From positions 8,319 through 28,614 of the forward strand of contig DESI01000079.1 in the NCBI GenBank assembly GCA_002361235.1: a stretch of 20,296 nucleotides of DNA, read 5' to 3'. Each line of letters begins with the position of its first letter. The first letter of the stretch is position 1. This DNA is from Porphyromonadaceae bacterium UBA3318. GTDB lineage: Bacteria; Bacteroidota; Bacteroidia; Bacteroidales; Muribaculaceae. The position numbers and the translations under genes are program-made. Of the stretch, positions 1-7,192 are shown piece by piece. The notes under the pieces were generated by a model that had not been told where the DNA came from, ran no database searches, and saw only the letters and a list, made by a program, of their open reading frames with translations.

Positions 1-25
1 ACTCCCATCACTCCCATCACTCCCG
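1..25. repeat. GGGAGTGAT-type short tandem repeat at window edge
   Basis: The plus strand reads ACTCCCATC repeated about 2.5 times, ending directly at the stop codon of the TPR-like gene. It is C-rich on the plus strand and G-rich on the minus strand. A related GGGA-rich tract lies at 1541-1580 in the opposite orientation. The repeat may continue beyond the window. No function can be read from it. Confidence 0.7.
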
Positions 26-904
26 CTATTTCCCACTACCTTCTGTATCTTCCTTGTCTTTCTTCAGGAAGCGGGTTGCCGCCTGCATCTTGGCCAGGAA
101 CTGACGCCATGCGGAGTCGTGTATCACGTTGGCATCAATGTTGTCGAGCAGATTCAGAATCTCCTGTTCCAGCTCCACGATCTCAAGGGCTACGGCGTGC
201 GGCAGCACGGCGTTGAGCAGGCGGCTCGCACGGTCTATCTGCGAGCGGCTGCGCATCAGCAGGCGTGCCACCTCGATGGTCATGGCCACCTCGCGGCGCG
301 TCACGCGGCCGGCGCGTTTCTTCGACAGCTTGATGGCTTCCATATAGAACTTCACGGCACCCTTGTAGTCGCCCGTGGAGGCCATCATCTCGGCGTCCTT
401 GCACAGCGACTCCACCAGCTTGTCGGTGGCCGTGGCCACACCGTTGTGCACCTTGTCGTACAGCAGGCCCGTGTGGATCTGCTGCTTGGCCAGCATGTCA
501 AGCATCTTCTTGCGGCTGCGCAGTATGCGTGTGGACAGCTCCATGGCCATGACGTGATACTGGCCGAAACGGTCGGCATCCAGCTTCAGCAGAGGCTCCA
601 GGAACTTGAATATCTGCTCCAGTTCCTTCTTCGACTGCTTGTAGTCCTTCAGCGCGTAGTGTATCTCCGACAGGTCGAACAGCAACACCACCACGGCCTC
701 GCGGAACTCCACGTGGCTGTAGTCGAAGAAATCGCGCAGGGCCTTCAGTGACTCGACGGTCTTCTCCAGCACCTTGTTGTATTCCTCGGCCTCGAACAGT
801 TCAAGAGCCTCCTTGCGCTGATTCACCACAGTCTCCAGGATACGGGCGTCGTCCGAATCCATCTTCATCCCCTTGAAATGGGGCGCGTATTTCATAAGAC
901 TCAT
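26..904 (-). CDS. TPR-like helical protein of unknown function
   Basis: A 292-residue cytoplasmic protein with no signal peptide or membrane segment. It is almost entirely helical. Two stretches look like tetratricopeptide repeats: about residues 73-108 (LSEIHYALKDYKQSKKELEQ core) and about 170-198 (ASTGDYKGAVKFYMEAIKLS core). Such repeats normally mediate protein-protein contacts. The C-terminus is charged (KKDKEDTEGSGK). The ATG start lies 4 bases after the stop of the upstream isomerase gene, so it is very likely translated from the same mRNA, as the last gene of the row visible here. I do not recognise a named family. The TPR reading comes from sequence pattern only, and nothing shows a specific partner. 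Confidence 0.85.
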   Translation of the reverse strand: MSLMKYAPHFKGMKMDSDDARILETVVNQRKEALELFEAEEYNKVLEKTVESLKALRDFFDYSHVEFREAVVVLLFDLSEIHYALKDYKQSKKELEQIFKFLEPLLKLDADRFGQYHVMAMELSTRILRSRKKMLDMLAKQQIHTGLLYDKVHNGVATATDKLVESLCKDAEMMASTGDYKGAVKFYMEAIKLSKKRAGRVTRREVAMTIEVARLLMRSRSQIDRASRLLNAVLPHAVALEIVELEQEILNLLDNIDANVIHDSAWRQFLAKMQAATRFLKKDKEDTEGSGK

Positions 905-908
905 TTTC

Positions 909-1535
909 TCAACATATTTCAGGGTTACCGGACTGACCCGAGGACTTGTGGCCGAGATACCCGCCGTGATGACGTTTGGCGTATTCCTCCTTGGTGAATC
1001 CTATCTTTTGCATTGTAGCCACCACGAGCACATCGCCCATCACGGTCATCATGGTGGTTGATGTGGTGGGGGTCAGGCCCAGCGGACACACTTCGGGGCT
1101 GTTGCCCGTGCTCAGCGTGACGTCGCCGTGCGTGCCGAGCTGCGACTCGGGGTTTCCCGTTATAACAATTATGGGAATTTCGGGGTTCAGCACACGTGCC
1201 AGCTGCACAAGCTCCACGATCTCGCGGGTCTTGCCGGAATTGGACAGCAGCAGCAGCAGGTCGTTCCGCTGGATGATGCCGAGGTCGCCGTGCTGAGCCT
1301 CGCTGGGATGCAGGAACACGGCCGGAGTGCCTGTGCTGCAGAAGGTAGTGGCGATGTTCATGGCTATCTGACCGGCCTTGCCCATGCCGGAGCATATCAG
1401 CTTGCCGCCGCGGCGGTTCACGTGCTCCACTATCAGGTCCACCGCCCGGCCATAGTCGTCGGTCACAGGGATGTTCAGTATGGCCTGTGATTCCCGCTCC
1501 AGGATGGAGCGCATTATGTCGTTTATGCTATTCAT
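909..1535 (-). CDS. kdsD: SIS-domain sugar isomerase, probable D-arabinose-5-phosphate isomerase (single-domain)
   Basis: A 208-residue cytoplasmic SIS-domain protein. KdsD enzymes convert ribulose 5-phosphate to arabinose 5-phosphate, the first step toward KDO for lipopolysaccharide. Family motifs are clear: SGMGKAGQ (about 49-56, with the catalytic-type Lys), HPSEAQHGDLG, LLLSNSGKTREI for the phosphosugar site, LTPTTSTTMMTVMGD, and the C-terminal KRHHGG with the conserved histidine. Classical KdsD/GutQ proteins are about 320-330 residues with two C-terminal CBS domains. Here the protein stops just after the SIS core, as in the CBS-less enzyme described from Bacteroides fragilis. ATG start, TGA stop. 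It lies 5 bases downstream of the thioesterase stop and 4 bases upstream of the TPR gene. A different phosphosugar isomerase is possible but less likely. Confidence 0.88.
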   Translation of the reverse strand: MNSINDIMRSILERESQAILNIPVTDDYGRAVDLIVEHVNRRGGKLICSGMGKAGQIAMNIATTFCSTGTPAVFLHPSEAQHGDLGIIQRNDLLLLLSNSGKTREIVELVQLARVLNPEIPIIVITGNPESQLGTHGDVTLSTGNSPEVCPLGLTPTTSTTMMTVMGDVLVVATMQKIGFTKEEYAKRHHGGYLGHKSSGQSGNPEIC

Positions 1536-1540
1536 CGGGG

Positions 1541-1580
1541 TTAATGGGAATTATGGGAGGAGTGGGAGGAGTGGGAAGAT
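1541..1580. repeat. GGGA-rich simple repeat inside the thioesterase 3' end
   Basis: The plus strand reads ATGGGAATTATGGGA, then GGAGTGG units repeated. It encodes the Ser-Ser-His tail of the thioesterase on the minus strand and contains that gene's stop codon. The motif resembles the repeat at 1-25 but in inverted orientation. Confidence 0.75.
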
Positions 1581-2044
1581 TGGGCCGGGGCGGTCTCCGT
1601 GGGGTTCAGGGCTATGGAACGCTCCAGGGCGCGACGCCAGCGGTCGGGCATCGGCGCCGACTTCTGCGTGGCGGGGTCGAAGCTAACCATCACCGTACGG
1701 CACGCCGACTTGATGCGGCCCGTGCGCGCGTCGGCTATGACCTGCAGGATGTGGAAGCTGCGGTCGTGTATCGCCTCGCAGCGCGTGCCAACCACCAGGT
1801 CCTCGCCGAACATCAGCGGCTCCATGTAGGTGCACTCCACGTTGGCGATGACCGTCTCCACCTGGCGCCAGTCTATCTCCCAGTCCACTATATCCTTGAA
1901 ATACCACGCCTTGCCCGTGTCATAGAACGAGAAGTACACCGTATTGTTGACATGCCCCAGGATGTCTATGTCGTTGAACCGTATCTCCACCGGTATGCGG
2001 TGCGGAAACGCCGACAGCGGCGGCAACGTGTCTATATCTATCAT
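1541..2044 (-). CDS. Acyl-CoA thioesterase, 4HBT-type hotdog fold
   Basis: A 167-residue single hotdog-fold protein. Residues 21-38 read RFNDIDILGHVNNTVYFS, the active-site helix region of the 4-hydroxybenzoyl-CoA thioesterase family, with the conserved Asp and the GHVNN motif. Members hydrolyse acyl-CoA or acyl-ACP thioesters in the cytoplasm; the substrate cannot be read here. The fold seems to end near residue 147. The last residues (SSHSSHSSHNSH) come from a GGGAGGAGT-like repeat in the DNA and are probably a read-through extension, not part of the domain. It lies 21 bases after the DUF721 gene and 5 bases before the isomerase. ATG start, TAA stop. Confidence 0.9.
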   Translation of the reverse strand: MIDIDTLPPLSAFPHRIPVEIRFNDIDILGHVNNTVYFSFYDTGKAWYFKDIVDWEIDWRQVETVIANVECTYMEPLMFGEDLVVGTRCEAIHDRSFHILQVIADARTGRIKSACRTVMVSFDPATQKSAPMPDRWRRALERSIALNPTETAPAQSSHSSHSSHNSH

Positions 2045-2065
2045 TACTTTCTATTTTATATCGCG

Positions 2066-2359
2066 TCAGGATGTGAAGCGTATGCCGCTGATCACGTCCT
2101 GACCTAATTTTCTGTTTATGGCCTCCATGAGGCGGGAGCGGCACATGGCCAGGTCCTGTCTCAGCGAGGCGTTGGCCACGGGCACCGTCATGACGCCGGC
2201 GTTGACCGTGGGCTGTCCGCACAGCGACGCCAGGTCGCGACCTAACATCTCGGGGAAGATGGCGCAGGCGCGTGTCTCCAGCAGCTTCTGCGTCATGTTC
2301 TGTTCCTCGATAGCGCGCCGCAGCACGTCGCCGAGAGCTTCGGCCTCCACACGCTTCAT
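2066..2359 (-). CDS. DUF721 (DciA-like) small protein
   Basis: A 97-residue protein of the DUF721 family, whose better-known member DciA helps load the replicative helicase. The pattern fits: an N-terminal helix with LGDVLRRAIEEQNM, then FPEMLGRDLASLCGQPTV (family W/F-x-x-x-VG-like region), then VPVANASLRQDLAMCRSRLMEAINRKLG, matching the usual V-x-V-x-SS-x-x-x-x-x-L pattern. The ATG at 2359 overlaps the recF TGA stop as ATGA, which fixes this start and implies translational coupling. A longer reading upstream in the same frame lies wholly inside recF and is rejected. The recF-DUF721 pairing agrees with a DNA replication or maintenance role. The exact function in Bacteroidetes is inference. 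Confidence 0.88.
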   Translation of the reverse strand: MKRVEAEALGDVLRRAIEEQNMTQKLLETRACAIFPEMLGRDLASLCGQPTVNAGVMTVPVANASLRQDLAMCRSRLMEAINRKLGQDVISGIRFTS

Positions 2360-3450
2360 AACACTGTGAAGCGGCCCTCCTCCACCTCGTACATCCGGCT
2401 CGGTCCCACCAGGGTCGACACCGTCTCGTCCAGGTGCTCGCGGTTGGTGTCGGTGATGAAGATCTGGCCGAAGTTTCCGCTGCTCACCGTGCACATGATG
2501 CGGCCCACGCGCTCGGAGTCCAGCTTGTCGAATATGTCGTCCAGCAGCAGTATCGGTTTCACGCCCGTCACGTCGCACAGGTGCTCGTAGATGGCCAGCC
2601 GCAGGGCTATCACATAGCTTTTGAGCTGACCCTGGCTGCCTACACGGCGCATGGAGTGTCCGCGCAGCTCCATGCAGAGGTCGTCGCGGTGCACGCCCTG
2701 ATGCGTGAAGCCCAGCACGCCGTCCTTGGCGCGCCCCTCGTCCAGTATGGCCTGCAGCGGCTTGCTGTCAAGCACCGATGTATAGCTGAGCGACACGCGC
2801 TCCTGTTCGCCGGCCACCTCCTCGTAGTAACGGCGGAATATCGGCTTGATCGACTCGGTCCATGCCTTGCGGGCCTCGTACACCGCGGCTGCGGCCGAAC
2901 ACATGCCGGCCTCCACGCTTTCGTACAGCAGCTTGTCGCGCACGCCGGCGCGCAGCATACGGTTGCGGCTCTCCAGCCCGCGGTTGTAACGTATCAACTC
3001 GGCCAGATAGCGGCGGTCGGTCTGCGATATGACCATGTCCAGCAGTTTGCGGCGCATCTCGCCGCTGCCGGTCACCAGCATCGAATCCGCCGGCGTCACG
3101 GCCACGATCGGGAAGCGTCCGATATGCTCCGACAGCTTGCCGTATTCCTTGCCGTTGCGCAGCAGGGTCTTCCCCTTGCCGCGCTTGATGCCGACGGACA
3201 CGTCCTCGTCGCCGCCGGTGTCGGTGAGGTAATGCCCTTTGACCAGAAGCATATCCTCGCCGTGGCGTATCAGTCCGCTCTCGGGCATGGACTGCATCGG
3301 ACGCGCCATGCTCAGGAAGTGGATGGCCTCAAGCAGGTTGCTCTTGCCCATGCCGTTGCGCCCCACGAAACAGTTCACTCCCTCGGAGAAGTCCAGACGG
3401 GCCTCCCCGATGTTCTTGAAGTTCATTGCCTCGAGTGTCGTTATGAGCAT
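2356..3450 (-). CDS. recF: DNA replication/repair protein RecF
   Basis: A 364-residue SMC-like ATPase that helps load RecA at gapped DNA with RecO and RecR. Seen in order: an N-terminal strand with LEAMNFKNIGEA, Walker A GRNGMGKSNLLEAI (30-37 core), the ABC-type signature near VGSQGQLKSYVIALRLA, and Walker B PILLLDDIFDKLDSERV near the C-terminus with its D-loop. Length matches the family. ATG start at 3450. The stop overlaps the DUF721 start by four bases. The 83-base gap to upp upstream holds a perfect hairpin but no clear TAnnTTTG promoter, so transcription from upp into recF is plausible. Confidence 0.96.
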   Translation of the reverse strand: MLITTLEAMNFKNIGEARLDFSEGVNCFVGRNGMGKSNLLEAIHFLSMARPMQSMPESGLIRHGEDMLLVKGHYLTDTGGDEDVSVGIKRGKGKTLLRNGKEYGKLSEHIGRFPIVAVTPADSMLVTGSGEMRRKLLDMVISQTDRRYLAELIRYNRGLESRNRMLRAGVRDKLLYESVEAGMCSAAAAVYEARKAWTESIKPIFRRYYEEVAGEQERVSLSYTSVLDSKPLQAILDEGRAKDGVLGFTHQGVHRDDLCMELRGHSMRRVGSQGQLKSYVIALRLAIYEHLCDVTGVKPILLLDDIFDKLDSERVGRIMCTVSSGNFGQIFITDTNREHLDETVSTLVGPSRMYEVEEGRFTVL

Positions 3451-3481
3451 GATTCTGTGGTTATTAAATTGGCGACCGGGA

Positions 3482-3504
3482 GGTAAAAGCCGCGGGCTTT
3501 TACC
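3482..3504. repeat. Perfect 10-bp hairpin between upp and recF
   Basis: GGTAAAAGCC and GGCTTTTACC form a perfect 10-bp inverted repeat with a 3-base centre (GCG). It lies just after the upp stop on the minus strand and 32 bases before the recF start. There is no T-run after it on either strand, so it is not a classic intrinsic terminator. It could attenuate, protect the upp mRNA end, or be a dispersed palindromic element. Confidence 0.75.
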
Positions 3505-3533
3505 ACAGTCGGGATTGGGTTCCTATGCGGGCT

Positions 3534-4190
3534 TTAGTCCTTCTGGCCGTAGGCCAGGTCGCCGGCATCGCCGAGACCGGGCACGATGTATGAGTGGGCG
3601 TTGATTTCCTTGTCGATGGCACCGCACCACAACGTCGATTTCTCCTGCGGGAAATGTGTGCGCACGTATTCCACGCTGGGTTCCGAAGCTATGACGGACG
3701 CAATGTGTATCTTGGCGGGAATGCCCTTCTGCAGCAGCGCCTTGTAGGCCAACTCCATAGACGAGCCGGTGGCCAGCATCGGGTCGACAAGAATCAGCGT
3801 CTTGCCTTCGATGGAGGGAGAGGCTAAGTATTCCACCACGATGTCGAACGAGTCGCCCTTCTCGCGATAGCGTCGGTAGGCGCTGACGAATGCGTTCTCG
3901 GCATGGTCGAAGTATGACAGGAATCCGTGGTGGAACGGCAGTCCGGCGCGCAGTATGGTGGCCAGCACCACCTGGTCGGCCGGTTCGTGGCACTCGGCCT
4001 CGCCCAACGGCGTGGTGACGGTCACGGTCTTATATTCCAGACGCTTCGAAATCTCGTACGCCATGATCTGACCGATACGCTCCAGATTGATGCGGAAACG
4101 CATGGGGTCGTTCTGGACGGTGACGTCGCGAAGCTCCTCCATGTAGCGGCTCACCAGACTCGGATGCTCGTCAAAATTTATTACTTCCAT
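3534..4190 (-). CDS. upp: Uracil phosphoribosyltransferase
   Basis: A 218-residue cytoplasmic enzyme that makes UMP from uracil and PRPP (pyrimidine salvage). The PRPP-binding loop is LILVDPMLATGSSMELA (about 131-147), with the acidic Asp pair region reduced to V-D-P as usual for UPRT. TILRAGLPFHHGF is the family flexible-loop region, and the C-terminus PGLGDAGDLAYGQKD is the uracil-binding signature. The PRPP loop has Ser-Ser where many members have Gly-Gly or Gly-Ser, a mild variation. ATG start at 4190, 33 bases after the ribF stop, which suggests a shared transcript. Confidence 0.95.
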   Translation of the reverse strand: MEVINFDEHPSLVSRYMEELRDVTVQNDPMRFRINLERIGQIMAYEISKRLEYKTVTVTTPLGEAECHEPADQVVLATILRAGLPFHHGFLSYFDHAENAFVSAYRRYREKGDSFDIVVEYLASPSIEGKTLILVDPMLATGSSMELAYKALLQKGIPAKIHIASVIASEPSVEYVRTHFPQEKSTLWCGAIDKEINAHSYIVPGLGDAGDLAYGQKD

Positions 4191-4223
4191 TATTTCGTGT
4201 CTTTTATGGTTCTTTGTTACGAC

Positions 4224-5108
4224 TCAGGCTGTGCATGAGTTCAATATCTCGAGGCTGCGGGCCACGTCGCGCTCGATGTTGAGGCGCAGCTCGCCGATGG
4301 TCCTGAAACGCGCCTCGTCGCGTATCTTGGCCACGGGACGGATGCAGAGTTCCGCGCCGTACAGGTCGCCCGCGAAACCGGGTATGTGCGTCTCGACCGA
4401 CACGGGTCCCTGCTCGTCGAACGTGGGGCGCATCCCTATGTTGGTCACGGCGGCCATTTCCGTTCCGTCGGGCATCGTCACCATGGTTGCGTACACGCCT
4501 CGTCCCGGCAGCTGCAGACGCGGGTCGACGCTGAGGTTGGCGGTACGGAAGCCGATGTCGCGTCCCATCTCGCGGCCATGCACCACATTGCCGCGCAGCG
4601 TCCAGTCGTAGCCCAACATGGCGTTGGCCCCGGCTATGTCGCCGGCCGCAAGCGCACGGCGTATGTCGCTCGAGCTGACGCCCGGCTCCACGCCGCAGCC
4701 CAGCACCTCCACCCCCAGGCCGCGACCCAGTTCCTCGTAGTCACGGATGCCCAGGCCGGTGCCGTCGCAGCCGAACGTGTTGTCGTAGCCCAGCATCACC
4801 GCCGTGGCGCCGTATTCGTCGCGCAGGCGGCGCATCCACGCCTCGGCCGTAAGCCGGCGCATCCGCTCGTCGAAATGCACCTCGGCCACATCAAAGCCGA
4901 GACTGCGCAGACGCGCGTCACGCTCGCCCGGAAGCATCAGGATGTGCGGAGCCCGCGTCGGGTTGATCATGGCCAGCGGATGCCGGTCAAAGGTCACCAC
5001 AAGCGGTTGTGACCCACGTCGCTCCCCCTCACGGCGAAGACTATCCAACAACAGCCGGTGCCCGCGATGCAATCCGTCGAAGGTGCCTGTCGTCACTATC
5101 CTGTCCAT
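4224..5108 (-). CDS. ribF: Bifunctional riboflavin kinase / FAD synthetase RibF
   Basis: A 294-residue enzyme that phosphorylates riboflavin to FMN and adenylates FMN to FAD. N-terminal nucleotidyltransferase half: GTFDGLHRGH (8-17), MLGYDNTFG, and SSSDIRRAL (the ISST-R-like motif). C-terminal kinase half from about 165: GREMGRDIGFRTANL (the G-x-PTAN-type motif, here with Arg in place of Pro), GVYATMV, TNIGMRPTF and the ETHIPGF acidic motif with GDLYG. Length is close to the usual 305-315. The ATG at 5108 starts just before GTFDG, as expected. It is the first gene of the minus-strand row, divergent from pfkA. No FMN riboswitch was recognised upstream. Confidence 0.95.
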   Translation of the reverse strand: MDRIVTTGTFDGLHRGHRLLLDSLRREGERRGSQPLVVTFDRHPLAMINPTRAPHILMLPGERDARLRSLGFDVAEVHFDERMRRLTAEAWMRRLRDEYGATAVMLGYDNTFGCDGTGLGIRDYEELGRGLGVEVLGCGVEPGVSSSDIRRALAAGDIAGANAMLGYDWTLRGNVVHGREMGRDIGFRTANLSVDPRLQLPGRGVYATMVTMPDGTEMAAVTNIGMRPTFDEQGPVSVETHIPGFAGDLYGAELCIRPVAKIRDEARFRTIGELRLNIERDVARSLEILNSCTA

Positions 5109-5259
5109 TCCTTTTCCTTAACTTTGATACCTGTTTCGGGCCGTTACGGCATTAATAAAATGCGCCTGTGCGCTCTTAATTTGCAAATATAATGCTTTTT
5201 TGTGGCATTATTACCCAACTATGCCGTTTTTTTGTTATTTTTGTAGTTAGAAACTTATA
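5109..5259. promoter_or_regulatory. Divergent ribF / pfkA promoter region
   Basis: An AT-rich 151-base gap between divergent genes. For pfkA, TATTTTTG at 5236-5243 fits the Bacteroidetes -7 box TAnnTTTG and would start RNA near 5250. For ribF, the minus strand reads TATATTTG at 5191-5184, another exact -7 box. Neither has a TTTG at the ideal 19-21 base spacing, so the -33 elements are weak. An inverted repeat ATAATGC / GCATTAT (5189-5195 and 5205-5211) overlaps the ribF box and looks operator-like. GCCGTTACGGC at 5140-5150 is a second small palindrome, in the ribF leader. Confidence 0.45.
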
Positions 5260-5280
5260 ATGCCTCTTAGGATAGAAAAC

Positions 5281-6261
5281 ATGAATAACATTAATTCAGT
5301 AGGCATTCTGACGTCGGGCGGCGATGCTCCCGGCATGAATGCGGCAATCCGCGCCGTGACACGCGCAGCCATATACGCCGGATTTAAAGTCTACGGCATC
5401 TACCGCGGCTACCGCGGCCTTATCTACGACGAAATCGAGGAGTTCTCCACCCAGAACGTGTCGAACATCATACAGCGCGGCGGCACCATCCTGAAGACGG
5501 CGCGCTGCAAGGAGTTCCATACTCCCGAAGGACGCCAGTGCGCCTACGACGTGCTGAAGCGCCGCGGCATCGACTCGCTGTGCGTCATCGGCGGCGACGG
5601 CTCGCTCACCGGCGCCCGCATCTTCGGCAACGAATTCCAGTTCCCCATCGTGGGTCTGCCCGGCACCATCGACAACGACCTGTACGGCACCGACACCACC
5701 ATCGGCTATGACACGGCCCTGAACACCATCATGGACTGCGTGGACAAGATACGCGACACCGCCACCAGCCACGAGCGCCTGTTCTTCATCGAGGTCATGG
5801 GCCGCGACGCCGGATTCCTCGCCCTGAACGGTGCCATCGCCAGCGGCGCCGAGGCCGCCATAATCCCCGAGATCTCCACGCAGGTCGACCAGCTGTCGGA
5901 ACTCATCAAGAACGGATTCCGCAAGTCGAAGAACTCGTCGATAGTCCTTGTGGCCGAAAGCCCCATCACCGGCGGCGCCATGGGCCTGGCACAGCGCGTA
6001 AAGGAGGAATATCCCGGCTATGACGTGCGCGTCACCATCCTGGGCCACCTGCAGCGCGGCGGCTCGCCTACGGCCAACGACCGCATCTTGGCTTCCCGCA
6101 TGGGAGCCGCTGCCGTCGACGCCCTGCTTGACGACCAGCGCAACGTGATGATCGGTATCAAGAACGACGAAATCGTCTACATACCCTTCACCAAGGCCAT
6201 CAAGAACGACAAGCCGATCAACCAGGATCTGCTGTCCACGCTGCGACGTCTCTCCATCTAA
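5281..6261 (+). CDS. pfkA: ATP-dependent 6-phosphofructokinase
   Basis: A 326-residue PfkA that phosphorylates fructose 6-phosphate to fructose 1,6-bisphosphate, the committed step of glycolysis. Motifs: GILTSGGDAPGMN (8-20, nucleotide site), GGDGSLTGA, catalytic GLPGTIDNDL, IGYDTALNTI, EVMGRDAGFLA, and ILGHLQRGGSP (sugar-phosphate site). Length and sequence match Bacteroides PfkA closely. I prefer the ATG at 5281 over the in-frame ATG at 5260. The family starts only a few residues before GILTSGG, and the predicted RNA start near 5250 would leave only about ten bases before 5260. A close downstream gene (43 bases) on the same strand may be co-transcribed. Confidence 0.96.
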   Translation: MNNINSVGILTSGGDAPGMNAAIRAVTRAAIYAGFKVYGIYRGYRGLIYDEIEEFSTQNVSNIIQRGGTILKTARCKEFHTPEGRQCAYDVLKRRGIDSLCVIGGDGSLTGARIFGNEFQFPIVGLPGTIDNDLYGTDTTIGYDTALNTIMDCVDKIRDTATSHERLFFIEVMGRDAGFLALNGAIASGAEAAIIPEISTQVDQLSELIKNGFRKSKNSSIVLVAESPITGGAMGLAQRVKEEYPGYDVRVTILGHLQRGGSPTANDRILASRMGAAAVDALLDDQRNVMIGIKNDEIVYIPFTKAIKNDKPINQDLLSTLRRLSI

Positions 6262-6304
6262 GGCATCATTCCTTAAAAATCACATTGCCAAGGAACGACG
6301 CCTG

Positions 6305-7192
6305 ATGAAAACCATCGAAAAGATACAGAAATTCATGAGCGAGGCCACTAAAACTGCGGCCTCGCTCGTTAAAGTGCCCCTGATGTCCGGGCACCCCTCG
6401 CCCGCATCGTCCGCCCGGCGCGACACGGTCATAATCATGGGCAACGGCCCGAGCCTGAAGGAAGCCCTGACAATACACCGCGAGGTGCTGGACTCGACAC
6501 CGAAGTTAGCTGTCAACTGGTCGGCCATGACGCCCGATTTCTTAGTGCTGAAGCCGGAATACTACCTGCTGGCCGACGGCGTGTTCTTCAACCCGGCGGC
6601 CTCGGACAACGTTCCGAAACTGTGGGACATAGTGAACCGCATAGACTGGCCGCTGACCATGTTCGTACCGGCCAGGTTCCGAAAGTATCCGGGACTGAAG
6701 ACACTTCCCAAGAACATCACGGTAAAATATTTCAACCTTACCCCGGCCGAAGGCTGGACAGGCGTGACCCATTGGCTGTTCCGTCTGGGGCTGGCCATGC
6801 CGCGCCCGCGCAACGTGCTGATTCCGGCCATAATGTGCATGATGCGCGAGGGATTCACACGCATTGTCCTCACCGGCGCCGACCACAACTGGAGCCAGAC
6901 GCTGTGGGTCACCGACCGCAACCGCGTCATGACCGTGCAGCCGCACTTCTACGAGGACGACGACGAGGAACTGAGGCGCGTAGAGGAGCTGTACAAGGAC
7001 ATCCACATCCATCAGCTGTACGAATCGTTTGCCGTGGCCTTCCGCTCCTATTTCGCCGTGCAGGCCTACGCTCAGAGTCGAGGCGTCCGGGTGCTCAACG
7101 CCACCCCCGGCTCCTTCATCGACGCCTTCCCTCGCACCACCCTCGACAGGTTAAGCGATTTGCCAGCCGTCGATGTTGCGTGTTTCAGGTGA
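6305..7192 (+). CDS. GNGPSL-motif protein, DUF115/MptE-like superfamily
   Basis: A 295-residue, probably cytoplasmic protein of unknown specific role. After a short helical leader, residues 42-52 read VIIMGNGPSLK, the glycine-rich nucleotide-binding-type motif seen in DUF115/MptE-like proteins. Also visible are PEYYLLADGVFF (about 85-96), TGADHNWSQTLWV, and a late PGSFIDAFPR. Similar proteins often sit in surface polysaccharide loci of Bacteroidetes, so a glycan-related role is possible but unproven. The last 14 codons, after FPRTT, lie in the tail-to-tail overlap with the ATPase gene and may not be the original C-terminus. ATG start 43 bases after pfkA, with an imperfect inverted repeat in that gap. 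Confidence 0.8.
   Translation: MKTIEKIQKFMSEATKTAASLVKVPLMSGHPSPASSARRDTVIIMGNGPSLKEALTIHREVLDSTPKLAVNWSAMTPDFLVLKPEYYLLADGVFFNPAASDNVPKLWDIVNRIDWPLTMFVPARFRKYPGLKTLPKNITVKYFNLTPAEGWTGVTHWLFRLGLAMPRPRNVLIPAIMCMMREGFTRIVLTGADHNWSQTLWVTDRNRVMTVQPHFYEDDDEELRRVEELYKDIHIHQLYESFAVAFRSYFAVQAYAQSRGVRVLNATPGSFIDAFPRTTLDRLSDLPAVDVACFR

Noticed and set aside
119..751. Long plus-strand open frame (210 codons)
   Set aside because: Antisense to the TPR-like gene; His/Gln/Leu-rich composition with no family motif, typical of a shadow frame in GC-rich DNA.
2066..2578. Longer version of the DUF721 gene starting at 2578
   Set aside because: The extra N-terminal part is a frameshifted copy of the recF coding region; the ATGA overlap start at 2359 fits the family.
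2434..3486. Plus-strand open frame of 350 codons
   Set aside because: Wholly antisense to recF, which has clear motifs; the composition is His/Ala/Val-rich and shadow-like.
5109..5200. FMN riboswitch upstream of ribF
   Set aside because: The gap lacks the conserved RFN-element segments and is too short for the full aptamer.
5296..6048. Minus-strand open frame across pfkA
   Set aside because: Antisense shadow of a well-conserved phosphofructokinase.
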